Shown here piece by piece: positions 10,101-16,859 of a stretch of DNA of 64,000 bases; within the stretch, counting starts at the first letter, position 1, and each line of letters begins with the position of its first letter. Source of the DNA: Acidobacteriota bacterium (GTDB taxonomy: Bacteria > Acidobacteriota > Thermoanaerobaculia > Thermoanaerobaculales > Thermoanaerobaculaceae); the NCBI GenBank assembly GCA_016213675.1, contig JACQZW010000033.1:62001-126000 (forward strand), given 5' to 3'. Under the pieces are notes generated by a model. The model was not told where the DNA came from and ran no database searches. It saw only the letters and a list, made by a program, of their open reading frames with translations. The translations under genes and the position numbers were made by a program.

Positions 10101-10387
10101 TCAACCCGAACCTGACGAACTTGACCGAATCCGTGCCCGCCGCCGACCGCTACTCGTACCTCTACAACGGCGACGCTCAGACCATCGACCACATCCTCGT
10201 CAACGGCGCTCTAATGTCGTCGACCGTCGCGCAGCGCCTCGAGCACCCGCGGATCTGCGCCGACTTCAACGACACCGCGCGCAACGACCCCAACACCGCG
10301 TTGCGCCTCTCCGATCACGACCCGGTGGTCGCGTACTTCGAGGTGGCGACGTTCCCGGTCGAGCTGGCCAGCTTTAGCGCCGAGTAG
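7112..10387 (+). CDS. Secreted multidomain endonuclease/exonuclease/phosphatase-family protein with PVEL tail
   Basis: 1091 residues. The ATG at 7112 follows AAGGGGGAGTC and starts a signal peptide (ALAALVLVTALVLAASPAVAD, cleavage near residue 41). Domains in order: an unassigned N-terminal region (~45-270); a Big_5/SbsA-type Ig domain (PEVSSTTPTNGATGVALASN, ~270-370); a Calx-beta domain (VTEGDGGTVTASF...PNETFFVNLSNPAGA, ~375-475); an OB-like segment; and an endonuclease/exonuclease/phosphatase domain from ~740. In that last domain NHLRSLNG, GDFNAFQ (~960), TIDHILVNG and LSDHDPVVAYF (~1067) supply the metal-binding and catalytic His/Asp set. The family hydrolyses phosphodiesters, here probably extracellular DNA. 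The last residues are FPVELASFSAE, a tail shared with two other secreted proteins in the window. Confidence 0.88.
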   Translation: MKTHTGRSTAIRNVDRTALAALVLVTALVLAASPAVADSTPQTLPFSQNWANTGLITTNDVWTGVAGIEGFRGDGITGSTGVDPQTLLAADDPGVLDVNANQTNPLTFTTGGATEFELTNPVVALAGSGTADAPYLKLYLNTTGATGVTIHYNVRDIEAGPDDAVQQVALHYRVGATGTFTNVAGAYVADATTTGTDTQVTNVCAVLPAAADNLALVQVRIMTTNAAGNDEFVGIDDILVDTAGCTPADAAPEVSSTTPTNGATGVALASNIDITFSEPVNVTGTWFTISCASSGAHTATVTGGPTTFTLDPDSDFVNDETCTVTVEADLVTDQDTNDPPDNMAADYAFSFTTVAIVPALSIDDVTVTEGDGGTVTASFTVSSVPAPTGTVTFDYATADGTTNPATAGSDYVAIPTTSGSIDAANPTFTINVTVNGDTALEPNETFFVNLSNPAGATIGDGQGVGTITNDDFTPIHDIQGPGLTSPLSGSVTTQGIVTARKSNGFFIQAPEAEYDADPTTSEGIYDYTTSAPPADAAVGARVQVVGTISDFVPPSDPLQAPVTELTGPVVTQLSTGNALPGPIVLTAADTPPGSALEVLERFEGMRVTADSFTVVAGNLGNLSEANATSTARNYFWATITGVARPFRETGIEVPNPVLTCAAGSGCAIPSFDSNAEIFEITSTGQTGAALIDTRVGATLTGLVGPLDYTFRFWTIYPDPSPAPVVTGGITPTTVPAASTFEFTVASWNLQRFYDTFNDPATSDVQLTAIAYANRLNKASLAIRNSMNFPDIIAVAEAESAGVLADLAAKIDSDAVANSQPVPSYMAHLAEGNDIGGIDVGFLIKRAIVHDTTPRVAYDALIQENQAETWIDPSDNLPHLLNDRPPLRLSATVHHPNGSSFAVTVIANHLRSLNGIEDETPDGLTTVGNRVRQKRNAQAVSLANLVQARQIANPAERIIVLGDFNAFQISDGYVDVMATIKGTPTANTQVVVAASDLVNPNLTNLTESVPAADRYSYLYNGDAQTIDHILVNGALMSSTVAQRLEHPRICADFNDTARNDPNTALRLSDHDPVVAYFEVATFPVELASFSAE

Positions 10388-10409
10388 TTTCGGCGCCTCG
10401 CATCGCACC

Positions 10410-10443
10410 AGCGGCCCGCCGATCCCGGCGGGCCGCTTCCTTT
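10410..10443 (+). terminator. Terminator of the secreted nuclease gene
   Basis: The stem AGCGGCCCGCC / GGCGGGCCGCT (11 bp, loop GATCCC) is followed by TCCTTTC, 22 bases after the stop codon. Confidence 0.8.
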
Positions 10444-10520
10444 CTCGGTGAGCCGAGGTTGCCGACGTGCCGGGGCAAGCTCTTGACGCGCGCCGTCGGG
10501 TCGGCAAAGCTGGAGCGGCA

Positions 10521-12449
10521 ATGGCCGGACTCAAGGGCACCTCAGACGGGCGGACGCCCTCGCTTTCCGAGGTGCACTCGAGTGTCTCGGCGCCGCCGAC
10601 GATGAAGTTCTGGCGGCGGCTGCTCGCCTTCTCCGGGCCGGCGTACCTGGTCAGCGTCGGCTACATGGACCCGGGCAACTGGGCCACCGACATCGCCGCC
10701 GGATCGAAGTTCGGCACCGCCCTGCTCTGGGTGCTGCTGATGTCGAACCTGATGGCGGTGCTGCTGCAGAGCCTGTCGGCGCGGCTCGGCATCGTCACCG
10801 GCATGGACCTCGCCCAGGCGTGCCGCGCCATGTTCGGCCGCCGCGTCGCCAACGTCCTCTGGGTGCTCGCCGAGGTGGCCATCGCCGCCTGCGACCTCGC
10901 CGAGGTGCTCGGCTCGGCGATCGGGCTGCAGCTCCTCTTCGGCATCCCGCTGATCGCCGGCGTGATCATCACCGCCCTCGACACCTTCGTCCTGCTCCTG
11001 CTGCACCACCGCGGCATGCGCACCATGGAGGCGTTCATCGTCGTCCTGGTCACGACGATCGGCGTCTGCCTCGGCCTCGAGGTCCTGCTCTCGAAGCCCG
11101 AGTGGGGCTCGATGGCCTCCGGCCTGGTCCCCTCGCTGCCCGGACCGGGCGCGCTCTACCTGGCCACCGGCATCCTCGGCGCCACGGTGATGCCGCACAA
11201 CCTCTACCTGCACTCGGCGCTCGTCCAGTCGCGCCGGATCGCCAAGACACCGGCCGGCATCAAGTCCGGCATCCGCTTCAACTTCATCGACTCGGTGGTC
11301 GCGCTGAACGGCGCGTTCTTCGTCAACGCCTCGCTGCTCGTCATGGCGGCGGCGACGTTCTACCGCGCCGGCTACCACGAGGTCGCCGACATCGTCGACG
11401 CGCACCGCCTGCTCGAGCCGATCCTCGGTGCGTCGCTGGCGCCGATCGCCTTCGCCGTCGCCCTGATCGCCGCCGGCCAGTCGTCGACGATCACCGGCAC
11501 GCTGGCCGGCCAGATCGTCATGGAGGGCTTCGTCCAGCTCCGCCTGCGCCCGATCGTGAGGCGGCTGCTGACCCGGGCGGTCGCCATCACCCCGGCGCTG
11601 GTGGCCATCATCTGGTTCGGCGAGCGGTCCACCGGGGGCCTGCTCGTGCTCTCGCAGGTCGTCCTCTCGCTCCAGCTCTCGTTCGCGGTGATCCCGCTCA
11701 TCCACCTCACGTCGGACGCCCGCTGGACCGGCCGCTTTGCCATCAAGCCGGTCGTCCAGGTCGCGGCCTGGGCGGTCGCCGCGGTGATCGCGGCGCTCAA
11801 CCTGAAGCTGGCCAGCGAGGAGATCGCCGGCTGGATCCAGGGGGCGGGCGACTCGGCGTGGATCCTCTGGGTGACCGTGGTGCCGGCCGCAGCCGGCCTC
11901 GTCGCCCTGCTCGCCTGGGTCACCGTGGTCCCGCTCGTCCACCGCGTCAAGGGCGTCCCCGTCCCCTCCGCGGTCGGCGTGCACGGCCCGGCCCAGGCGC
12001 CCGAGGTCGAGCCCATCCGCGCACCTCGCCACATCGCCGTCGCCGTCGACTTCTCCACTGCCGACAAGGCAGTCCTCGGTCACGCCGTCACCATCGCCCG
12101 CGCCGCCGGCCAGGGCGCCTCGATTCGCCTGCTGCACGTGGTCGAGTCGACGAGCGCCCGCGTCTTCGGCGCCGAGACGGAGGACGTCGAGTCCCGGGCC
12201 GACCGCGAGCGGCTGGAGCTCTACTGCACCGAGCTCGGCGAGCTCGGCGTCGAGGCCGTCTTCGACCTCGGCTACGGCGAGCCGGCCGTCCAGCTCGCCG
12301 CCCTCGTCCAGCAGCACGCTCCGGACCTGCTCATCCTCGGCAGCCACGGCCACCGCGGGGTCGGCGACTTCGTCCACGGCACCACCGTCGAGGGCGTCCG
12401 GCACCGCGTCACCGTGCCGATCCTCGTCGTGCCGACCGCCAGCGCATAG
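10521..12449 (+). CDS. Nramp-family divalent metal transporter fused to a UspA domain
   Basis: 642 residues. The ATG at 10521 has GGAG five bases upstream. Residues ~30-480 are an Nramp transporter: the TM1 motif MDPGNWATD and the TM6 motif MPHNLYLHS, which bind Mn2+/Fe2+ in the family, are intact, and about eleven membrane segments are seen. After a hydrophilic linker, residues ~505-642 form a universal stress protein (UspA) domain with the ATP-binding signature GSHGHRGVGDFVHGTT and a terminal VTVPILVV strand. The likely role is proton-driven manganese/iron uptake with a nucleotide-sensing cytoplasmic tail. No Mn riboswitch or regulator site was recognised upstream. Confidence 0.9.
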   Translation: MAGLKGTSDGRTPSLSEVHSSVSAPPTMKFWRRLLAFSGPAYLVSVGYMDPGNWATDIAAGSKFGTALLWVLLMSNLMAVLLQSLSARLGIVTGMDLAQACRAMFGRRVANVLWVLAEVAIAACDLAEVLGSAIGLQLLFGIPLIAGVIITALDTFVLLLLHHRGMRTMEAFIVVLVTTIGVCLGLEVLLSKPEWGSMASGLVPSLPGPGALYLATGILGATVMPHNLYLHSALVQSRRIAKTPAGIKSGIRFNFIDSVVALNGAFFVNASLLVMAAATFYRAGYHEVADIVDAHRLLEPILGASLAPIAFAVALIAAGQSSTITGTLAGQIVMEGFVQLRLRPIVRRLLTRAVAITPALVAIIWFGERSTGGLLVLSQVVLSLQLSFAVIPLIHLTSDARWTGRFAIKPVVQVAAWAVAAVIAALNLKLASEEIAGWIQGAGDSAWILWVTVVPAAAGLVALLAWVTVVPLVHRVKGVPVPSAVGVHGPAQAPEVEPIRAPRHIAVAVDFSTADKAVLGHAVTIARAAGQGASIRLLHVVESTSARVFGAETEDVESRADRERLELYCTELGELGVEAVFDLGYGEPAVQLAALVQQHAPDLLILGSHGHRGVGDFVHGTTVEGVRHRVTVPILVVPTASA

Positions 12450-12467
12450 GTTCGTTCCGCTCCTTCC

Positions 12468-12503
12468 GTCATCGCGAGGAGTTGCGCGACGGAGCGATCC
12501 CGT
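12468..12503. repeat. Interspersed repeat, GTCAT(T/C)GCGAGGAG type
   Basis: GTCATCGCGAGGAG begins an element ending in GACGGAGCGATCCCGTC. A related copy with the same order of words lies at 44375-44411. It is probably a non-coding dispersed repeat. Confidence 0.55.
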
Positions 12504-12512
12504 CGAGCTCGC

Positions 12513-12551
12513 TGTCATCCTGAACGAGCGAAGCGAGTGAAGGATCTCGTC
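12513..12551. repeat. Interspersed repeat, GTCATCCTGA...GAAGGATCT type
   Basis: TGTCATCCTGAACGAGCG, then AAGCGAGTGAAGGATCTCGTC. It starts nine bases after the previous repeat and shares its overall plan (GTCAT, purine-rich middle, GATC-containing end). It has no coding potential. Confidence 0.5.
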
Positions 12552-12614
12552 AAGCTTGGCGGCCCTGCCCCCAGACTTGCCGTCAATCACGGACCCAGGT
12601 CCGTCCCCTCATCT

Positions 12615-12823
12615 GGCCCCTGGGGTGCGCGGCCCCCTCGGTCCGGGCTCGCCCCCGCTCGCCCGGCCCGAGACTGCTCCGCTCGCGACCGCACAGCGCG
12701 ATCCGCGGTGGGGCCCCTCGCTGTCCGCTCCTCGCTACGCTCGTCGCGTCACCGACACCCCACCGCGGCTCGCGCGTCCGGTGACCCGCTCGCTCCGCAG
12801 AGATGGGCCGCGCACCCCAGGGG
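12615..12823. repeat. Nested long inverted repeat
   Basis: CCCCTGGGGTGCGCGGCCC (12615-12633) is repeated in perfect inverse orientation at 12805-12823. Inside it, CCGCGGTGGGG and CCCCACCGCGG form a second perfect inverted pair. The single strand could fold into a very long hairpin. No protein-like frame is seen in 12450-12950 apart from low-complexity Arg/Pro frames. It may be a remnant of a mobile or palindromic element. Confidence 0.5.
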
Positions 12824-12958
12824 CGGGTTTTTCCCCCTCCCGCCCTCGCGCCCGCGCCCGTCCCCCACCCACCCGAATGCTCGATCGTTGCGCGTTCCAG
12901 GCACGACGCACACGCCACGGCGATCATCTACACTCGTGTTGCAAAGCCAAGGAGGACG

Positions 12959-13072
12959 ATGTGTTCTCAGCCCAGCCGACCGACTCTGCGGGAAGCCCTC
13001 GGCGGGGCCGTCTGCTGCTTACACAACAGAAGAGCCGCTGCTACTTCCAGTTCGGCGCGAACCACCCAGTAG
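12959..13072 (+). CDS. Possible 37-residue small protein
   Basis: The ATG at 12959 is preceded by a strong Shine-Dalgarno (CCAAGGAGGACG). The predicted peptide begins MCSQPSRPTLREALGG and contains AVCCLHNRR; it matches nothing I recognise. It lies at the left edge of the cassette-like patch. It could be a genuine small protein, a frameshifted remnant of a longer gene, or a fortuitous ribosome-binding site. Confidence 0.3.
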   Translation: MCSQPSRPTLREALGGAVCCLHNRRAAATSSSARTTQ

Positions 13073-13188
13073 GTCGTAGGATCTTGCTGTATAACGAGTT
13101 GCCTCACGACCCCAAGAGTCGGCAAGGAAGCCAATCAGGAAGCCTGGCCCGTGTCAGCAACGGCCTTACATGGCCTGCCCAAATTAGC

Positions 13189-13201
13189 GTTAGGCGTACG
13201 G
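13189..13201 (+). repeat. attC core-site-like motif, left boundary of a putative cassette
   Basis: GTTAGGCGTACGG contains GTTAGGC, the classic GTTRRRY core at which integron integrases cut. It is inverted with one mismatch (CCGTACGCCTGAC) at 13656-13668, as expected if a cassette's first bases pair with the left arm of its own attC. The upstream half of an attC ending here was not convincing. Confidence 0.35.
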
Positions 13202-13252
13202 TCGGGAAGCTCTCAGAATCAGTCGAACACTCCTTGCTCAAGGAGGTTGCAA

Positions 13253-13639
13253 GTGAGCTTGCTTAGAAGGCTCCTCCTCGCTGGAATAGCAAGCTGGTTC
13301 GGATCTGCCTTTCTTGGTCTGCTCTTCGCCGCTAGCGCGACCGGTACATTTCAGTTCAGCACACTCCTGCTGCCCGGCGTCCTTCCCGTCGCACTCTATG
13401 GAAGCTCGGCCGTCTCCGTCCTCATCTTCCCGTTCGCCATCTGGGCGACTCGAACAGCCGTGCGCAACCTCATGACCTACGGGTCCCTACTCTTCCTGGC
13501 TCTCACCGCTTGGGTCCTCTTCATCATCCCTACAACCGGCCGAAGCGGTCCAGTTGGCTTGCTCGTCCTCGCCATTGTCGGCCTACTCGTTCTGGGCCTT
13601 CTTCCGAATCAAACGGCCGCTGCACGCTCACCAACTTGA
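13253..13639 (+). CDS. Small integral membrane protein, unknown function
   Basis: 128 residues. The GTG at 13253 is chosen because AGGAGGT (13241-13247) sits six bases upstream. Four hydrophobic segments are visible: LLLAGIASWFGSAFLGLLFA, LLPGVLPVALYGSSAVSVLI, LLFLALTAWVLFIIP and GLLVLAIVGLLVLGLL. No conserved motif is recognised. Base composition is less GC-rich than the neighbours. The gene is bracketed by the attC-like motifs at 13189 and 13662, which suggests a captured gene cassette. Confidence 0.65.
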   Translation: MSLLRRLLLAGIASWFGSAFLGLLFAASATGTFQFSTLLLPGVLPVALYGSSAVSVLIFPFAIWATRTAVRNLMTYGSLLFLALTAWVLFIIPTTGRSGPVGLLVLAIVGLLVLGLLPNQTAAARSPT

Positions 13640-13661
13640 TAGACCCACTAGCTACCCGTAC

Positions 13662-13741
13662 GCCTGACCAGGGCTTGCAGTGGACGCGGCTTTGCTGTCG
13701 CTCGCCGCACCGCTGGAGCGCGGCGTTCAGTGCCTAATTCG
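13662..13741 (+). repeat. attC-like imperfect palindrome
   Basis: GCCTGAC (a one-base variant of the R'' box) is followed by an imperfect palindrome in which GCAGTGGACGCGGC pairs with GCGGCGTTCAGTGC, 11 of 14 positions matching, around a GC-rich apex. Size (~80 bases) and plan fit an attC recombination site. The right-hand core expected to read GTTRRRY is absent or degenerate (GCACGAT), so this is a candidate only. Confidence 0.35.
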
Positions 13742-13745
13742 CACG

Positions 13746-14072
13746 ATGAGTGACCCTAAGGAGGTCATCGGCTCCGACATTGCCGTTGTCCTTTTCACCG
13801 AGAAGGAGGGCGACGACGACGCGTTCGTGTTTGCCGGTCTCCTGAAAGATGAGGGACATGAGGACTTTCTAGCAGTGGATCGCGGCCCTGACCATCCACC
13901 GTTCCCATTCCCTCGGGAATGGTGCGATTCCATCCGGTTAGCGACCGACGAACAAGCCGAGGTCTTCGGGGCACGTTACTTCGTCGTGAGGGTAGTCGGC
14001 AACCTGCCCGACGATGCCGACAAGCCCGACCTCATTCCGACGGGGATCAACCTCTCATCGGTGCTCGAATAG
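13746..14072 (+). CDS. Hypothetical 108-residue acidic cytosolic protein
   Basis: The ATG at 13746 lies five bases after the attC-like palindrome, close spacing typical of gene cassettes, and has no Shine-Dalgarno. The protein begins MSDPKEVIGSDIAVVLFTEKEG and reads as a soluble alpha/beta protein (DEGHEDFLAVDRG, ARYFVVRVVGNLP) with no signal peptide or membrane segment. I do not recognise the family. The 144 bases after it hold nothing identifiable. Confidence 0.55.
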   Translation: MSDPKEVIGSDIAVVLFTEKEGDDDAFVFAGLLKDEGHEDFLAVDRGPDHPPFPFPREWCDSIRLATDEQAEVFGARYFVVRVVGNLPDDADKPDLIPTGINLSSVLE

Positions 14073-14216
14073 CTGTCGATACCCGCCAGGCCGGGATCGT
14101 ATCGAACGCGCTCCAAGCAGCAGGAGTCCCGTACCACCGGAGGTCAGAGGGGTTTCTCGGCTTCCATGCCCATCCCACCGGGCTGCCGAGCGGAGGGCAG
14201 TGTTTCGGAGCGCGGG

Positions 14217-14525
14217 TCACCGGTCGGGGAGTGTGCGGGTCGGAGGGGGGGCCGGATGGGGGGCCGGGTCGTCCGGGGCGGCGAGCCAGGCGGACATGAG
14301 GCGTTTGATTTGCGTCTGGTACGGGACGCCCGCGAGGGAGGCCCGGGTCCTGAACGCCGCGAGCAGCGGCTCGGGGAGGCGCAGGCTGATCAGCCGGCTC
14401 TTGCGCGGCATGGTCGCCGCGGCGTGCAGCGCCTGGAAGTCGTCGAGGAACGCGAGGATCTGCTCCGGGCTCAGCTCCCGGCAACGTTCGAGGTACTCCT
14501 CCGAGAAGTACTGGACCGGCCTCAC
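14217..14525 (-). CDS. CopG-type ribbon-helix-helix protein, antitoxin-like
   Basis: 102 residues. Residues ~39-83 (MPRKSRLISLRLPEPLLAAF...GVPYQTQIKRLMSAWLA) form a ribbon-helix-helix of the CopG antitoxin type. The N-terminal ~38 residues are helical (SEEYLERCRELSPEQILAFLDDF), and the tail is proline-rich. The start codon overlaps the stop of the upstream nucleotidyltransferase gene by four bases (ATGA), so the two are translationally coupled. In such pairs the RHH protein usually binds the operon promoter. Confidence 0.75.
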   Translation of the reverse strand: MRPVQYFSEEYLERCRELSPEQILAFLDDFQALHAAATMPRKSRLISLRLPEPLLAAFRTRASLAGVPYQTQIKRLMSAWLAAPDDPAPHPAPPPTRTLPDR

Positions 14526-14986
14526 TCCAGCGCCTCCAGTGCGCGGACGTCCTCGAGGTCCTGCGGGCGTCCGCTCGCGCGCTTCATGGCGATGAGGTCG
14601 GTTCGCGAGACGACCGGGACGGTCACGCTGCCCACGCGGACCTTCACGATCTTCATGGCGGCGAGGTCGTGGGTGATGACGACGTCGACGACTTCGGCCG
14701 GGTTCGACGGGTTGGAGAAGCTCCAGGCGACCAGGTTGCGGTTGCGGATGTACTCCTCGCGGAAGTCGAAGACCTGACCGGCGTCGACCGGCAGGCGTGG
14801 CGCGAGTCCCAACCCCTTCAGGACTCGCTCCGCGGCCACGAAGTCGCCGCGGGAGCGCCGCAGGACGATGTCGACGTCGAGCGTGCCGCGCACCGCCCCG
14901 TGCAGGGCGACCGCGTAGCCGCCGGTGACAGCGAACCGCACGCCGGCGTCCTGGAAGGCTCGGGTGAGGCGGAGGATGAAGCTCAT
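14522..14986 (-). CDS. Nucleotidyltransferase-fold protein, toxin-like
   Basis: About 154 residues from the ATG at 14986; in-frame GTG codons slightly upstream are alternatives and no clear ribosome-binding site decides. The core FAVTGGYAVALHGAVRGTLDVDIVLRR has the G-G-x(n)-H-G-x-x-R-x-T-x-D-x-D pattern of minimal nucleotidyltransferases (AbiEii/DUF1814-like), with both catalytic Asp residues. A later DVVITHDLAAMKIVKV and VVSRTDLIAMKRASGRPQDLEDV fit the substrate lobe. Coupling to a CopG-like partner suggests a toxin-antitoxin or phage-defence module. It might instead modify a small molecule. Confidence 0.7.
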   Translation of the reverse strand: MSFILRLTRAFQDAGVRFAVTGGYAVALHGAVRGTLDVDIVLRRSRGDFVAAERVLKGLGLAPRLPVDAGQVFDFREEYIRNRNLVAWSFSNPSNPAEVVDVVITHDLAAMKIVKVRVGSVTVPVVSRTDLIAMKRASGRPQDLEDVRALEALE

Positions 14987-15110
14987 CAATACATGTATAT
15001 ACACCAATTCCGTCACCTCGGCAACACCCGGCAGGTCAGGCACGACCGGGGACGCGCAGGGGTGCTGTCGGCCGCGTCGTCCCGTCAGCGGAGGATGGGC
15101 CGGGGATCGG

Positions 15111-15932
15111 CTACGGGCCGAGGAGGGGCGGGGTGGCCGGGTGGTCCCAGTCGATCTCGGAGCCCCACACGGAGTGCGGGATCGCGAACACGACCAGGGT
15201 GGCGAGCGCGGCGACGACGACCGCGCCGCGAGCGTCGCGCCCGCCGCGCATCCGCCATACGGCCCACGCCCACCCGAGGCCGGCGATGAGGGTCTTGTTG
15301 TCGGTGAGGTCCCAGCCGTAGGGCACGCCGGTCCACCACGCGCCGAACGCCGCCTTCTGCACCGCCGGCCCGAGCAGGAACCCGCCGAGGCCGATCAGGA
15401 CGACGGTGACCCAGACGTGGCGGCGAACGGCCGGGCCGCCGGTCAGCGCCTCGAGCCCGGCGCGGTTGGAGAAGAGCATGCCGACGAACATCGCGAGGAT
15501 GTGCGGGATCAGCACGACCGGCGAGACGTCGCCCTTGAAGCGCGTCACCGCCGGGCGCGGCGGGAACTGCGCGGTCGCGTCGCCGCGCCGCAGGCGGACC
15601 TGGTACTCGAGCTTGCCGGCCGGCGGCTGGTGCGGCAGCGCCGCGACGAGCTCGTCGGCCTCGCGCGTCATCGGCATCACCTGCCACGCGTCGCGGGTCG
15701 GGAAGCGCCGCCATGCAATCTCCCCCGTCACCTCGCCGGCCGCAACGGTGACCCGGACCGGCTGGTCGCCGGGGCCGCCGTGCGAGCGGGTCAGGCGCAT
15801 CGCGACCTCCTGCCCGGCGAGGGTCACCCGGCCCCGCGCCGGGTACGTCGGTCCGCTCGTCCGCTGCCACACCGCCGAGGCCAGGGTGATGACCACCGCC
15901 AACGTCCACCGCCATCCCGTACCCAGCCTCAC
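15111..15932 (-). CDS. Membrane protein with N-terminal extracytoplasmic beta domain, unknown function
   Basis: 273 residues, starting at the GTG that overlaps the yitT stop (GTGA), with AAGGAGGGGGC upstream. A signal-anchor is followed by a ~110-residue beta-rich region (RGRVTLAGQEVAMRLTRSH...KLEYQVRLRRGD). Then come four membrane segments: VVLIPHILAMFVGMLFS, VWVTVVLIGLGGFLLGPAV, TLIAGLGWAWAVWRM and AVVVAALATLVVFAIP. Conserved-looking stretches are GWDLTDNKT and PHSVWGSEIDW. I do not recognise a named family. Coupling to YitT hints at a shared transport or envelope role. Confidence 0.7.
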   Translation of the reverse strand: MRLGTGWRWTLAVVITLASAVWQRTSGPTYPARGRVTLAGQEVAMRLTRSHGGPGDQPVRVTVAAGEVTGEIAWRRFPTRDAWQVMPMTREADELVAALPHQPPAGKLEYQVRLRRGDATAQFPPRPAVTRFKGDVSPVVLIPHILAMFVGMLFSNRAGLEALTGGPAVRRHVWVTVVLIGLGGFLLGPAVQKAAFGAWWTGVPYGWDLTDNKTLIAGLGWAWAVWRMRGGRDARGAVVVAALATLVVFAIPHSVWGSEIDWDHPATPPLLGP

Positions 15933-16819
15933 GCCCCCTCCTTGTGCATCGGCGCGAACCCCTCGCCGAGAACCTCCTGCGCCGGGGTGATCGCGACGAA
16001 CGCGGTGCGGTCGACCTCCGCGACCAGCCGCTTGAGCCGGCCGACCTCGTGCGCCGCGATCACGACGTAGAGCACCGGCCGCGGCTCGCCGGTGAAGCCG
16101 CCGATGGCGTCGAGCACGGTGACGCCGCGGCCGAGCCGCTCGAGGATCGCGGCCTTCACGGCGCCGGGGTCCCTGCTGATAATCAGCGCCGAACGGGCCG
16201 CCGAGAACCCCTCGAGCACGAGGTCGAGCACCCGCGCCGAGACGAACGCCAGGGCCAGCGCGACCATCACCGCCTCGGCGCCGAACTCCCAGGCCGCGAC
16301 GGCGAAGATCGCCACGTTCATCGCCAGCAGCGCCTGGCCGATGCCGACGCCGAGCCAGCGGTGGGCCAGCCGCGCCAGCACGTCGGTGCCGCCGGTCGTG
16401 CCGCGACCGCGGAACACCAGGCCCATGCCGAGCCCGTCCATCAGCCCGCCGTAGCAGATCACCAGCAGCCGATCGGTCGTCGGCGCCATGACCCACGACG
16501 CGGTGAGGTCGATGCCCGCCGAGATGACCACCACCGAGACCAGCGTGCGGAGGAAGAACCCCATGCCTCCGGCGTAGCGCCAGCCGAGCCAGAGCAGCGG
16601 CAGGTTGAGGGCGAAGACCACCGCCCCGACCGGCGTCCCGGCCAGGTAGTGGAGGATGATCGAGATCCCGGTGACGCCGCCGGAGACGACCCTGTTGGGG
16701 ACGAAGAACATGTTCGTCCCGACCGCCACGAGCACCGACCCGACGACGATCTGCGCGTAGTCGAAGGCGATGCCGAGCCGGCCCCGCGGGGCGTGGAAGA
16801 GCCACTTCACGCGGCGCAT
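15929..16819 (-). CDS. YitT family membrane protein (DUF161 + DUF2179)
   Basis: 296 residues from the ATG at 16819. The N-terminal two thirds contain five or six membrane helices with the family signature FFVPNRVVSGGVTGISIILHY and FRGRGTTGGTDVLARL. The last ~85 residues form the soluble DUF2179 domain (SARSALIISRDPGAVKAAILERLGRGVTVLDAIGGFTG). The family is widespread and its substrate is unknown. The stop overlaps the next start by four bases; a hydrolase gene ends 40 bases upstream, so it belongs to the four-gene operon 18585-15111. Confidence 0.9.
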   Translation of the reverse strand: MRRVKWLFHAPRGRLGIAFDYAQIVVGSVLVAVGTNMFFVPNRVVSGGVTGISIILHYLAGTPVGAVVFALNLPLLWLGWRYAGGMGFFLRTLVSVVVISAGIDLTASWVMAPTTDRLLVICYGGLMDGLGMGLVFRGRGTTGGTDVLARLAHRWLGVGIGQALLAMNVAIFAVAAWEFGAEAVMVALALAFVSARVLDLVLEGFSAARSALIISRDPGAVKAAILERLGRGVTVLDAIGGFTGEPRPVLYVVIAAHEVGRLKRLVAEVDRTAFVAITPAQEVLGEGFAPMHKEGA

Positions 16820-16859
16820 CGTGCCACGGCGCGCGCCGGCTGCCAACTCCGGGCGCGGC

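Noticed and set aside
13089-13195. A complete attC running from GTATAAC to GTTAGGC
   Set aside because: The internal L boxes do not pair convincingly; only the right-hand core matches. It was listed only as a core-like motif.
12556-13266. A 236-codon frame covering the repeat region
   Set aside because: It crosses the nested inverted repeat, is Pro/Arg/Ser-rich, and lacks a plausible start signal or domain.
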